Shown: positions 47,220-58,230, counted from the first letter of the stretch. The stretch is DNA of 64,000 nt from Gnetum montanum (GCA_015680685.1 MNCI01009414.1:1-64000); one strand, 5' to 3'. Numbers and translations are program-made. The notes: a model not told the origin generated them from the sequence alone.

Positions 47220-48262
47220 TTAGCGAAGTCCATGAGGGGTTGTGTGGAGAACACGTAGCTCCGCGAGCCATGGCTGCCAAGATCAGACGCCTAGGGTACT
47301 ATTTTCCGTACAAGGAAAATGACTGCCTTACCAAAGTTAAGACGTGTGACACATGCAAACGTTATGCAAACCTAATACATGTGTTACCAACCGAGTTGCA
47401 TACCACGCAAATTACCTGGCCATTCCAACAATGGGAACTAGATATCATAGGTCCCATCGCACCTAAGTCTTTTGCAGGACATAGCTTCATTATCATTGCC
47501 ACCGAGTATTTTACAAAGTGGGTTGAGGCTATCCCCCTACGGAAGATTACATCTTAACAGGTTTGCAATTTTATCTTAGACAATATAGTAACCAAATTTG
47601 GACTCCCTATGACTATTGTGACTAACAACAGGCCATAATTTAGTAGCACAGAAACCAAATTGTTTTGCGACAACCTTGGTATCAAGCAATCTTTTTCCTC
47701 ACCCTATTACTCGCAAGCGAATGGTCAGGCAGAAGCGACAAACAAGGTGATTATCAATCTACTCAAGAAGATGCTCAGTAGCAATAAGAAACGGTGGCAT
47801 GAAAAAATCCTCTATGTGCTATGGGTGTATTGTACGATGTGCAGAACGACCACGGACAAGATGCCGTATAGCCTAGTCTATGGATTCGAAGCAGTGTTAC
47901 CCTTGGAATTACAAGTTCCCTCATTACGGATGGTCCTCTCCATGGTTATAAATGAGACTCAACACAACGAGTATAGGATCATGGATCTAGACTTGGTGGA
48001 GGAGAAGCGCATCCAAATGCTTGATACCATCGAAAAATATCAAGACAAATAGAGACAGAAGCATCGGTACAATCTACATCAACGATCGATCGAGAAAGGA
48101 GACTTAGTTCTCAAGGCCATTGGTGAATTAGTAGGCAAATTCTCCACAAACTGGGAAGGCCCTTTCTTGGTCATCGGTGCATACGGCAACGGAGCATTCA
48201 AGTTAGTGGATATCGAAGGTAACGAGCTTCCAAACCTAGTGAATCGTCTGTATTTGAAGTAG
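47220..48262 (+). pseudogene. Element B integrase, catalytically dead
   Basis: N-terminal zinc finger: His in VHEGL, His in GEH, CDTC. First catalytic Asp in LDIIGPI (47441-47443). The second motif should read T-D-N-G-x-x-F and reads T-N-N-R-P-stop-F (47631-47651): Asp to Asn at 47634-47636, Gly to Arg and Gln to stop, all explained by G-to-A or C-to-T changes. The catalytic Glu remains (47732-47734) in QANGQAEATN. A GPF/Y-type WEGPFLV motif near 48150 ends the domain. Confidence 0.85.
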
Positions 48263-48308
48263 TATTACATCTAAAGATCGAGTTGGCTCAGACACAAGGT
48301 AATAAACA

Positions 48309-48690
48309 TCTACTATGACGTAAAACTGGAAAATTTGTATACGTCTGCTATGACGTAAAACTGGCAAAGTTGTACACATCCGCTATGAAGTAAAACTGGC
48401 TTTCTTGCACGCATCCGCTAAGATGCTAAACTGGCAAAGTTTTCGACCGTCCGCTATGACGTGAAACTGGCAAGGTAAGCATATGTCTGCTGAGACGCTA
48501 AACTAGCATAGACTTGTACCTAGGTCATGACGTAAAACAGACACCCATAGCATGGTCTGCTGGGACCATAAACTAGCTCCTCCACCATCTGCTACGACGT
48601 AAAAGTAGTAGGCTTCAGTCTACCCAGATGTTAAACCGGGACCATGGCCTACTGAGGCTTAAAACCAGCAACAACAGTCAACCAGGATTC
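48309..48690 (+). repeat. 35-bp array after integrase (element B)
   Basis: Units start at 48309, 48344, 48379, 48414, 48449 and about 48485 with a period of about 35 bp and decay further downstream. Consensus TC(C/T)GCTATGACGTAAAACTGGC. The TAAAACTGG core is shared with the arrays that flank the antisense gene. Confidence 0.8.
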
Positions 48691-49874
48691 AAAGCTGGAA
48701 TATGTCAATAGACAATCCACAAAGTAAGCGAGCGTGACCATTCTTTCACTACATCCCTACCAGATGGAATGGGTATGGCGTTGGAATAAATGCAATGCTG
48801 CTACCCCATTGGCATCCTACTGATTCCTCGGACATGCCGAAAGGCATACTACTAACCCCTCGAAGATGTTGCTATGACAACCACTCGTTAGTTGCAGCTC
48901 CTGGGATCAACTTTGCCGCTTGGGGCCTCAAAGAGGATATGGTTCTCCATAGTCTCAGCAGCCTCCATCCATCTCCGTCACCCAATTCTGGCTTAGTAGA
49001 TTCATCTGACTGGTTCTTTGCCTAGTTGATGGAGCAACATGAATCTGGCTGTCGACGGTAGTTGCATGAACCATGACATCAACATTGGGATCCTTTCTCC
49101 TTGCTACGGTCCTTGTTCCTTGGCCTACGCCCTCCTTTTCGCTTTGGACGGTGCTTGTTTCAACAGCCTCCCTCCTTAGTGATTAGGATGATTGCTTTGG
49201 CTCTCTATTCTGTGTTATGTTTTGCAGGTCACTTGTTACGACAACGTTGATCGAGTATGCATTCATTAGAAGGCATGGTGTCACGGTGTTCTGAGGTGTT
49301 TGCTTAGATTAGCCTAGCTACTTAGGAGTGCAAACCCTGCCTCTCCCTCCACCAGATGTCTTACTTCATTTTCCCCCTTTCCTTGTCCTCATGATCATCT
49401 TTACCCTCTTCTTTGCTTGTACAGAGCGTGAACATTCAATCAAATTCTTTCGTATGATCGTGTCCATGAATTGGCGTAACGCAATTTGCCTAGTGGAATG
49501 TAATTAAAAAAAAATAGAGCTTGGGAAAATGGATGTAAAAAAACTCATCTAGGCCACGCAGGCATAACACAACTTGTCCACGCAAGCCTTCATATACAGC
49601 ATAACGGCGTGAACCTTTCGCAAATACAGTCATGGAAGGATGTAATGACTTGTTCACAAAAGTCCCATGTTCACATGCTTGAGTCTTCCCCGAACCTCCC
49701 TCCTCTCATTTCTATAAAATCCTTCTTATGCTTTCTTCCCCCCCTTGCCTTTACACTCCCAGGTTTAATAGAACAATATTTGAGTAATCTTTGATGGACG
49801 CTGTTGGTGCCTTTACCTTTCTGGTGTTTCGTATTCTTTGTTGACGTCTTTCGGGCAAACCCTCTAAACGTCAA
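48691..49874 (+). other. Element B 3' untranslated region
   Basis: No domain is recognised between the array and the polypurine tract. Short open frames (for example 48795-49025 and 49609-49794) have no counterpart I can identify. Confidence 0.5.
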
Positions 49875-49888
49875 CAAAGAGGGGCCAT
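49875..49888 (+). other. Element B polypurine tract
   Basis: CAAAGAGGGGCCAT directly precedes the 3' LTR start TGAAACAC, the position and composition expected for priming plus-strand DNA synthesis. Confidence 0.65.
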
Positions 49889-51365
49889 TGAAACACCACA
49901 AAATTTCGAGGCCTCAACAGTTCAACAAAATTTTGCGATTCAAGTACGGAGTTGCAACAAGGCGTGGAATGGCAGTTTCCATTTTCGGTTCAAAGTCTAT
50001 CTCACCACACTGTGCAGCATAGCAAAAATGAATTGCAGAAGACAGAGCTAGGCGATGGGTGCACGGCGGCAAACCTGTGACTTTGCAAATTTTTTATGTT
50101 TCAAAAACCTTAACTTTTAGCATATTACGCTGCATTACGCGACACAGTGTAATGTCATGTTATGCAGCGTAATGACAGAAGGCAGTTCATCGCAACAACA
50201 GGAATGGCAAAGTTCAAGACTTCAACGACCCAGCAAAAATCCTAAGGTGTAGACAATAATCCGCAGCATGCTGCACATTTCAGTAGGTTTTCTTTCTTAG
50301 ACTAAGGGACTGTTACACTGCATTACACAACGTGGCATAATAAACCCCGAAAGGTTTGATCAGAAATGGAGGAAGCACGGCGACAACACTTCAATTTTTT
50401 GCAGTTTTACGCTGGATTACGCTATGATGCATAATCTAGTGCAACGCAGGATAAAGCAAACAATGACAGAACACAATTAAGACATCAGTAGTTCAGAAAC
50501 TACAACATGCTTTTTAGCATAATCTAAGAATAGTTTGTTGCCAAAATTCCAAGCAAGAGTGGTTTACGATGTATTACGCTCAGAGCATAATACAGCGTGG
50601 CACCGCAAGCTTCAACAACAAGTGCATTAAGTCAACAACATCTTGTAAGTTCAGGACATGCGTCATCTAAACCGCGTTCTTTTCTCCTAACCCTAGTCCT
50701 ATAAATACTCGAGTCGATGAAGATCAAAAAAGAGCAAAGGCAGAAAAATTTCTCTGAAGATTAACAAATTTTCTCTGTGAGCATTCATTTTCCTTCCATC
50801 GGCAAGTGCTTAGAAACATCGAAGACAAGTGGCAAGAACCTTTGGCTAGAAATAGCTATTTGGTGGACATTCTACTTCAGGACCAACCTCCTTGTACCCA
50901 AACCTGCTAGAACAAGGTAGATTGACCTTTGCTTGCCTCATCTTTGAATAGCTTTCTTGTTGTTGGCATGTACCTCGCTTGAATCGAAGCTTGCTTGTAA
51001 TCATTGTATGTAATATATTTGGTTCATGAGTTGAATTCTGGATCTTGGGATCGCCTGCACTCTAAATCTGATCTCTTGTTCCCTAGTTATACGAATCTCA
51101 CAAATCATTTTAAATAGATTACATCATTTTCAATCATCTTCGAAATTAATAACATTGTATCTTCTCGTAAAGAACCATCATTTTATCACCCAAATATCAC
51201 AAAAAATATACTGATCAAGTAAGTCCCTATCTGATCGACAAGACTGTTCAGGGCACCTCAGATTTGTTTCTTCTCTAGCACGGTCCTCGCACGGATCTAG
51301 GGTTAGAACTATGTACATGAACTTTCATTCGGTATTTCTAGTGACTGACATTTTCCATCGTTACA
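49889..51365 (+). mobile_element. Element B 3' LTR (1,477 bp)
   Basis: TGAAACACCACAAAATTTCG at the start and CCATCGTTACA at the end, followed by the target duplication CTAAC. Collinear with the 5' LTR throughout with scattered transitions and small indels (for example about 20 bp missing near 50520). TATA box 50700-50707. Confidence 0.9.
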
Positions 51366-51370
51366 CTAAC

Positions 51371-52610
51371 GCCATTAGCTCCGTTGGTCATTAGGAGGCT
51401 AACTCCTTTAACAATCCCCACCTCACATAAGATAGTTGGACAACCTTTTCGTCCTAAAAAATGGGAAGTGGGTTTCTCATGTGAGACATCGAAGGGAAGT
51501 ATCATCTTAGGTACTCCTAAGCTTGTGTCTTCACCCCCTGTGCCTACATCCTCATTGCCAAAGAGGAACGTTGCTACAACCACGCAGTCCATGTTGCCCT
51601 GCTGAAAATGGTTTGAACTCAAATCCAAAGCTGCCCCTCCTCAGGAAATCCATATTTTGGAACGAATAGAAGAGGAGAAAGACGGTAAACAAGGGGGGTG
51701 GCCAAGACCTCCTGGACATCCTAACTCAGGTCAAATAAGCTCTAAAGCAAAAGAACACTACACTGAGCATGTACGACCTAATCATAACATCTATACCATA
51801 CTACGAGGCTTTGATTTGCATGTTGATGGTGATTCTAGTCAACATGCCATTGAAAGAGGAGGCAATCCATTAGATCATGCTTACTCCTGCCCCTGCAGAG
51901 CCAGAATTGTCCCAACTGACTTTCTGCAATGACTCCATTAGGGAAGATCCTAAAAGGGGTCAAGTGACTACAACACCCCTATTCATCACAATTTGGGTTA
52001 GCCAATACTGAATCTGAAGGGTGCACGTTGATGATGGGGCTACCACGAATGTCATCCCATTCCCTATCATGGACAAGTTAGGCTTGGTCGATCAGATCAA
52101 GCCCACAACCATGTCATGCCTAAGGTCGTTTAATAGGGCATGGGTCATGGTGAAGGGCACAGTCAACATAGACTTCATAGAAGGGGACCAATTCTCCATA
52201 AATGCAACGTTCATCATGGTCGAAGAAATGGCCAGGTTTAACTTGATCCTAGGGAGGTCATGGTTAGCACAACTTAGGGTTGTCTCCTCACCCATACACT
52301 AGGAGATCCATCTACCTTATGCAGGCAGAGAGGTGGTGATCCATGGTGACGAGGTAGCGGCACAAGTAATCAATAGCATAGACATGGAGCAGGGGTCAGA
52401 GGTCATAACCTTTGAGAATGAAGCGCCTGCCCCTACATGCATTAACCATTCAACGGTGGAATCGGCTCAACAAGGCAGTTCCCAAAATGAAAGCACGTGG
52501 GCTGAGTTACCCTTCCAAACAAAAGGAAATGATGCAAATGAAGGCCCTGACAGAGCGCCTCGGCTTTATGTTTTGCTCAACACATGATGGGTTAAGAAGT
52601 AGCTATGCAT
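51371..52610 (+). pseudogene. Element A gag-pro, continuation after element B
   Basis: Resumes in the frame region interrupted at 33557. Includes a linker with EIHILERIEEEKDGKQGGW (element B has EIHLLGQMEEEKGDN), a frameshifted middle part, then protease at 52015-52305: VHVDDGATTNVIPFPIMDKL, SFNRAWVMVKGTVNIDF, NLILGRSWLAQLRVV. The active-site D-D-G-A is intact. The tail (52333-52587) is acidic and ends with ESTWAELPFQTKGND, like element B's SLAWAELPFQEVG. Stops at the ends of the protease and in the linker make it a pseudogene. Confidence 0.8.
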
Positions 52611-52737
52611 AGCATAGCAACCCTAATGCTTCCTACCCAGTTGCCACCCTTTGTGCATTTGCCACTTTTCTCATTTTGGATGCATACATCTACACTAAGC
52701 ATTGCCTTTGCTTTTATCATCACATTGTCCTTTTGAC

Positions 52738-52915
52738 ATGTAATGGCCCGAAATGGCCTAAAACTATGCCGACCTATTGCTTGAAATGACCTAAAACTAC
52801 CTATGGCCCGAAATGACCTAAAACTAGCAATGGCCCGAAATGGCCTAAAACTAGCAATGGCTCGAAATGGCCTAAAACTACTAAGGGCTTGAAATGGCCT
52901 AAAACTAGCACACAA
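52738..52915 (+). repeat. Array of the ATGGCCCGAAATGGCCTAAA unit (element A)
   Basis: About seven units of 25-30 bp, each CCCGAAATGGCCTAAAACTA with small changes. It lies between the end of gag-pro and the 3' end of the antisense gene, as in element B (39241-39560). Confidence 0.8.
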
Positions 52916-52983
52916 AAGCATAAATTTTACATGAAGCTTAACATGTAGAAAATGCACAAGTTAGCGTAGAATCAATTCACCTT

Positions 52984-52989
52984 TTTATT
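52984..52989 (-). terminator. AATAAA polyadenylation-like signal of the element A antisense gene
   Basis: AATAAA on the minus strand about 78 bases past the TGA stop of exon 8, a usual distance in plant genes. The signal is short and could arise by chance. Confidence 0.4.
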
Positions 52990-53066
52990 CAAAGATTTTT
53001 CCTTTTAAGAAATGTTTGCAAAGTTTTGCAAAATTTCAAGATTTCAAAAAAAAAACCCCCATGCTA

Positions 53067-56000
53067 TCATGCATTCCCTTCACCTGCTTTATCTTCTTCG
53101 CCATCATTCGCTTCTGCATCACCTCCCACTACACCGTCCCTTGCTGCCTCTTCACTCCTTCCTGCTATTGGCCCCACACCTTCATCTGGAACCTACACCA
53201 TAGGAATGAAGTGGTCAGTTAGGGCAACACACACGAGTTACAACAGAGCATAGGCATTAATACAATAGAAAGTGACTGACTTGAGAAGGACCTATGTTCG
53301 TCTCGAAGGGTATCTGGTCTAAACCGAGCTCGAGGTGACACTAGACTTCCTCTTCCGTGATATCCACCCAACGCCTATTGCTTGGTTTAGCATCCACAAT
53401 AGCTTTCTCCTTTTCGACGGTTGTCCATCTCGATGGTCCTAGAGAAAAGGAGGCGATTGCAATCTCTCTTGTGGGAAGGTCCACTTCCCATTCAAGAGAT
53501 TCCATAACCTTTACCTGCTCTTTGAACTTTCCATAGGCCTTAGAAATGCCAATGGAATTTACAAATGCCTTGTAGGTAAACACCTCTATAGAAGCATCCC
53601 TGTACAGTTTATGATAGTTGACATGTTCTAGTTTATACATGTGTTTATGATTTTTCTGGGACTGCCCCCATTCGTAAACCCTAGTGCTGAAATCCTTCCA
53701 ATCCTGATACTTCTGGACCAATAAGTCCATCTGGATTCGCTGCTCTATTATCTTGCAGATGGCTTCATTGTTCTGACACACGACTGTCCAAAATCTGGCA
53801 TGGTCTATCATAGCTATGCGCCAGTCCTCATTATTGGTGTCACAGGCTAGGAGGAACTCTTTCATCAATATGAGATCCTCCACCTCGGCACTCAGCTCAG
53901 CCTTCTGTCTCTCAGCCTTTTGGACCCGTTTCCATAGGTCTTCGTTGACGCGCTGGAACTCCCATAAGGAGTGAGCCGAGTGCAAGGCGTATTTGCTAGC
54001 CTCATCGTCTGCTTGATGAGGCACCTTAGTTACTTTCGATGGGAATGTAGGCATGGCACTAACTTTCAAAGGCTGTGTGGGGTCCCATTTGAGTCAAGAG
54101 GCTACCACAACACAAAGAGCATATCAGTCGCATTAGCATAGCAAGGTTAATGAATTCAAAACTATAGCGTAGTAACATAAGAGCATTTAGCACTATTATT
54201 TACCCACTTCAGGGTCGATTTGCTGAAGGTGGTTGATCATGTCATTGACAACCCCCCGCATAAATGTAAACTTATCAAGGGTCTCAGCCCATGATCCCAC
54301 ATAGATCAGAGGTGGTCCTGCAAATTTAGCAATAGTATCTGTCATACAGTTAAACAAGTCAACAATGACCAAAATAGGCTATGACAAGGTAGACATACTA
54401 TCAAACTTACCAGCGTTTAATTGTGGTTTCCCTTCCTGCTGATGCAAGAAGCTGGCGGTAGCCTTGACAGAAGTCCCTGCTAGGTCTGTGAGGGCCAATT
54501 CCTCATTTGCTGGTTCCTTTCCTTTTAAGGAACTAGCATCCTTTTTATTCACAGGAGACTCCTCTCCATCTTCAAAAATGTCCTCCTCATTAACGGGAGG
54601 ATTCTATCTAATGACAAGAGCCCCTGCCTTAGCAGGAGAAGCTCCCTTCCTCTTGACCGGGGCCCTTTCTTTTGAGATTGGTGCCTTTGTGTCCTTATTT
54701 ATCATCCCCATTTTGGGGGCCAACACCTCTTCGTCGGCTTCCTCTTCTTCCTATGATAGCCAAAATACATGTTTGTGTTAGCCCAAGATAGGTTAGCATA
54801 TAGTAGGTACTATGCCATACTACGCTATCTAGCGTAGCATAGCATAGTAGGAATTAACAAAGTAGGCAAAGCAATAAACATGAACAAAAGATTTTACCAA
54901 TGGGGGGTTGTGTCCTTTGTAGTTTAAGCCGCAGTTTCCACCCCTTCTCTTCCACCGTGCGAAGGGTCCCTTCAGCTGAAGCAGGTCTCTTTTGCTACAA
55001 CTTGCTAGCCACCATTTCGGCAATAAGACGCTTCCCCTATGATATGCTACCAATAGTAGCAAGGGGCTTCTCTCCTACACTGTCTTGGCCACAAAAGTTA
55101 TGGGCCACTCGATCCTTAGTTGTCACAGAGAATGACTCCCCAATTATTTCTGGGGGATCTTAGGATGGGGTGGTTCAGAGGACCTAGAAAATCCATGGTT
55201 TAGAAATTTGGTTGCGATTTCGTAATACCCAGACCCCTTTCTCGTGGACCACCAGAAACTCCGCGAAACACCGCAGTTAGGCTATGTAGAAGGCATAATG
55301 TATGTTGGAATGGAACTTCTGCTTCTCATGGAGCCCCATGATTTCAACCTACAAGCTTGTATATAGAAACCTGGCCTAGTTATAGCAAGCCCCCTCTTCC
55401 ATAACCTCGCGCATTACCCAAGCCTGTTCAATCCCAAAGACTTTCTTTTGGGAAAGTAGCTAGGGGAAAGCATGAGAATGGAAGATGGGGTAAACTTCTC
55501 TGATGGGTCCTACCTTGACCTTATCCATAGGGATCTCCCTTTGATCTTTAGAAATCCATATCCACTCCACGATGTTATCCTTCTGAAGGGTTAACTCCTT
55601 CTTTGACTTTGACCCTATAAGGATTCCATCAACAGGGACACCGAAAAGGTCTGCAAACAACTAGTCATTGATTTCAATGACCAACTGCACACCATGAATG
55701 CATGTGTGGAAGCAGTCTGCCTTGTCAGAGAAGGAGTCCACTAGGGAGAGCATCTTAGCAATAGGAACATTTGGGTTTAGGGTCAGGAACAAATATAGCA
55801 ACCTAGCATTTCAGAGATTCCTGACCAAGGACTTCGAGGCTTCGTTATATATCCAACACTGGCTTGTAGCTACTTCTCCATATTTGAAGTAGATGTTTGC
55901 CTCCTAATTCTCGGTGGTTACCATCGTCACCTCCTAGGACCCCTTCACCCCTACAACAATTTGCATAGAAACGGTTAGCATAAGAATGCAAAAATACAGA

Positions 56001-57515
56001 AAGCAATAAGGACATTCCAACATGAAAAACTCACTGCTTAGCTTACCAGGTTTATACGGTAATGGGAACTGTGGAAGGGTGACCAAAACCTTTTCCATGG
56101 GGATCGGTTTGAAGGGTGACCACCCCTCATCCAACCAACCAGACTCCTTACATCTATTGTAGAGAATGGGATATCGGTTCAGATAGGTGGGGTATTTGCT
56201 CCCGCATTGGCATAGGACACCTGCACGGATGTTCTCAGTAGAACAGAATTCCCCCAGGGCCATCTCCACTATGGCCAAGGCATCCGTATCACCATGAAGG
56301 CCTTGGTCATTGATTAAAAACCTGGTAACAAAAACACACCATTAGCCTTTGAACAAGCATAGTGACTGTAGCATAGCATAGCAAAAATGTTGCTATAGAA
56401 CTCACCTGTCAGCATAGTAGATGGTTCCTGGTGGGTTTTGGAAGCACGTCCCCATGTGACGTGCAACAAACAATGTGTTGTAGAGATGATAGCAATTGCA
56501 CTGAGGCATCTCCCAGATCCAAGCCAAACACCTCAAACCCTGGGGACGCTGGTTGGATCCCTCTTCTTGCCCGCTATTAACTGTCCATCTCTAAGATACC
56601 TCAGAATACCCTGAGTTGCCCCAGGCAACAGGGTTTCTAGTATGATGGCTGTTACCTCCTCCTCTAAGTATGACCAAATAATCACACTAAAGCATTGGAG
56701 GAGGAATTGTAGGAACTTCTATGCTCCTTGCCTGAACCAAACCCCCTGATTTGTCACACGTGTATGGGGAGGAGGAACATGGGTCGTGGGTTTGTTCAGG
56801 CAGCATAGGACCCCTGCAATGTCCAAGATAATTAGAATTGGCCTGAGTGCTATCCTACACAACATAGCTGCAAGCGTTAACATCACGTTCGAGTGCAACA
56901 CACACATAGCGTAACAAAATATAGCATTTTAGCATATAGCATGTCATAATCCCTCTCTTGTACATAGCGTAGCAAAGACACGAAGATAATAGCATAGCAA
57001 AAATAACTTAGCATGGAAACAGAGCAATTAACCCTAATGAAAGCAATTAGCACCATACCCTGACAAAACATGTGTCACACTATCAAATCACACATGGCCA
57101 GACACTCCTGAGGGTCCTACGCTACACTATTCAAAAGCCAAGAAACTTAAACCATCTAAACCCCTCCGGTAACAATAGCTGCAGTGGCGATAGTTTAGGC
57201 AACCTTGCATGTGATAATATCATAACATTTGTATATTTTCCACGATTGAAATGGTGACAGCGATGGTGTAAGGGCCAAAATAATGACAACACAATGATAG
57301 GAAATATAGACATCCAAAATGAAGTCGCAGAAACATAAGCAGAAAACAAAAACGATAATAGAAGCACGAGGAAATAAGAGAAGCATAGCGGTCTACCAGG
57401 TCAACGACGTCTCCTCCTGCACTGCGACGCATGATTGTGTCACGTGCCCTAAGGTCTTCTTTACCTCATCGACCTTTGCAAATGCCAAGTGTGTGCATTC
57501 CTTCTTTGGAGCCAT
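53067..57515 (-). pseudogene. Antisense eight-exon cargo gene of element A, family unknown
   Basis: Deduced exons (minus): 57515-57397, 56854-56406, 56321-56047, 55950-54898, 54750-54411, 54317-54204, 54101-53281, 53192-53067, about 3.30 kb of coding. Acceptors include TTGTGTAG, TTACCAG, TTTGCAG and GGTGTAG; donors GTGAGT, GTAAGC, GTAAGT, GTAAAT. Protein matches element B's copy along its length: PILIILDIAGVLC, SVIIWSYLEEEVTAIILETL, YHLYNTLFVARH, FQNPPGTIYYA, FLINDQGLHGD, GWLDEGW, LFADLFGVPVDG, FLVVHEKGVWV, FTFMRGVVNDMI with QQIDPEV, SLWEFQRVNEDLWKRVQKAE and EDWRIAMIDHARFWTV. Exon 7 is an open frame of 273 codons apart from one stop at its start. The tail is acidic (EEAARDGVVGGDAEANDGEE). Stops in exon 4 and a one-base loss in exon 2 show decay. 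It lies opposite in strand to gag, pro and pol. No known family recognised. Confidence 0.82.
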
Positions 57516-57673
57516 TACTCTGTTTGCCGATTCTTCCTTGTTGCTATGTAAAAAAAAAAACCACCTTGCTCTCTATTAGCATAATTTCTCTATGCTCTGA
57601 AATCACTTTGTGCTCCAAATGTGGGCACTACGCTGTCACGGTGAAAGTAGAGAGTTTAACAAGGGCTTAATCC

Positions 57674-57682
57674 CTATTTATA
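57674..57682 (-). promoter_or_regulatory. TATA box of the element A antisense gene
   Basis: TATAAATAG on the minus strand within GACTATAAATAGGGATT, 159-167 bp before the exon 1 ATG at 57515, a plausible distance for a plant promoter. No LTR is near, so it is independent of the LTR promoters. Confidence 0.55.
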
Positions 57683-57864
57683 GTCGTAATGGTGGAAAAG
57701 AGGAAACTTGTCGCTTTCTACCTCCATTTAATGTGGCGTACGCTGTGCAGCATAGCATGCTCATCACGACATTGTAGCACTATTGGCATTAAAACCTTGG
57801 TACGCTTCGAGTTAACCGTTTGCTTTCCTGAAAAGCATAAAAAATTTATATTTTTAGTTATCAG

Positions 57865-58230
57865 TACAGAAAGACCTTAAACTAGCAATCTTAGTGTAGG
57901 TGTGATTTCGTCGGTCTGTAAAGACCTTAAAATAGCAATCTTAGCATAGCTATGATTTCGCTGGTCCAGAAAGACCTTAAACTAACAGTTTCGGTCTCTT
58001 ACATGCGTTCGCAACCTGTAATGACATTAAAATAGCGATTTTGCATTTTCACATCAACAGTTTCATGCTTTTATACTAGCAACCTTTTGCTTCCTATACT
58101 AGCAGTTTTACATTTTACTTCTGGGCAGTCTGAAATGACACTAAACTAGCAGTTTCACATTGGCACATCGACGATTTTGCGTTTTAGCAATTTTACATGT
58201 TCGCACCTTAGCGATATGCCATGAGCTTAA
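57865..58230 (+). repeat. Array of the AAAGACCTTAAACTAGCA unit between antisense promoter and pol (element A)
   Basis: At least six units of about 50-60 bp share GACCTTAAACTAGCA followed by a T-rich ATTTCG/TTTTGC part. They sit on the far side of the antisense gene from the 52738 array, so the cargo is bracketed by related arrays. Confidence 0.75.

Larger units (their letters stand above)
44808..48262 (+). pseudogene. Element B pol: RT, two RNase H domains, integrase
   Basis: A fresh ATG at 44808 (MDAALSTPLILTGSYG) lines up with ATG 58368 in element A (MDLCMPLALIGPHG), so this ORF appears to start here, beyond the antisense gene. RT at about 45130-46010 with SFIDGFSGYNQI, FGLKNAGATYQ and active site YVDD (45666-45677). 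Gypsy-type RNase H at about 46096-46440 (PIYYLSHTL, YETRYNEVERNCLAL). Archaeal-type RNase H at about 46550-46930 (LYFDGAS, TNNMVEYEGLLRGL, RSDSILIINQIKG, VADALAILAL). Integrase at about 47220-48250 with an H-H-C-C finger (EHVAPRAM, CDTCKRYA), LDIIGPI, a mutated second motif, GQAEATNKVI and WEGPFLV. Frame changes near 46010-46135 and several stops inactivate it. It ends LYLK-stop. Confidence 0.88.
33558..51365 (+). mobile_element. Element B: complete 17.8-kb Tat-lineage Ty3/gypsy element nested in A
   Basis: Flanking LTRs 33558-35054 and 49889-51365 share ends TGAAACAC...GTTACA (first G changed to A in the 5' copy). Content: tRNA-Asn-type primer site, gag-pro 35311-39058, motif array, antisense gene 44218-39826, RT, gypsy RNase H, archaeal-type RNase H and integrase 44808-48262, a further array, and a polypurine tract at 49875-49888. 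By eye the two LTRs differ at about one base in five to ten, mostly transitions, so insertion is old. The element is inactive. Confidence 0.9.

Noticed and set aside
53012-53253. Three overlapping plus-strand frames of 63-75 codons
   Set aside because: His/Leu/Ser/Pro-rich frames opposite exon 8 of the antisense gene; their composition is what the complement of its acidic tail would give.
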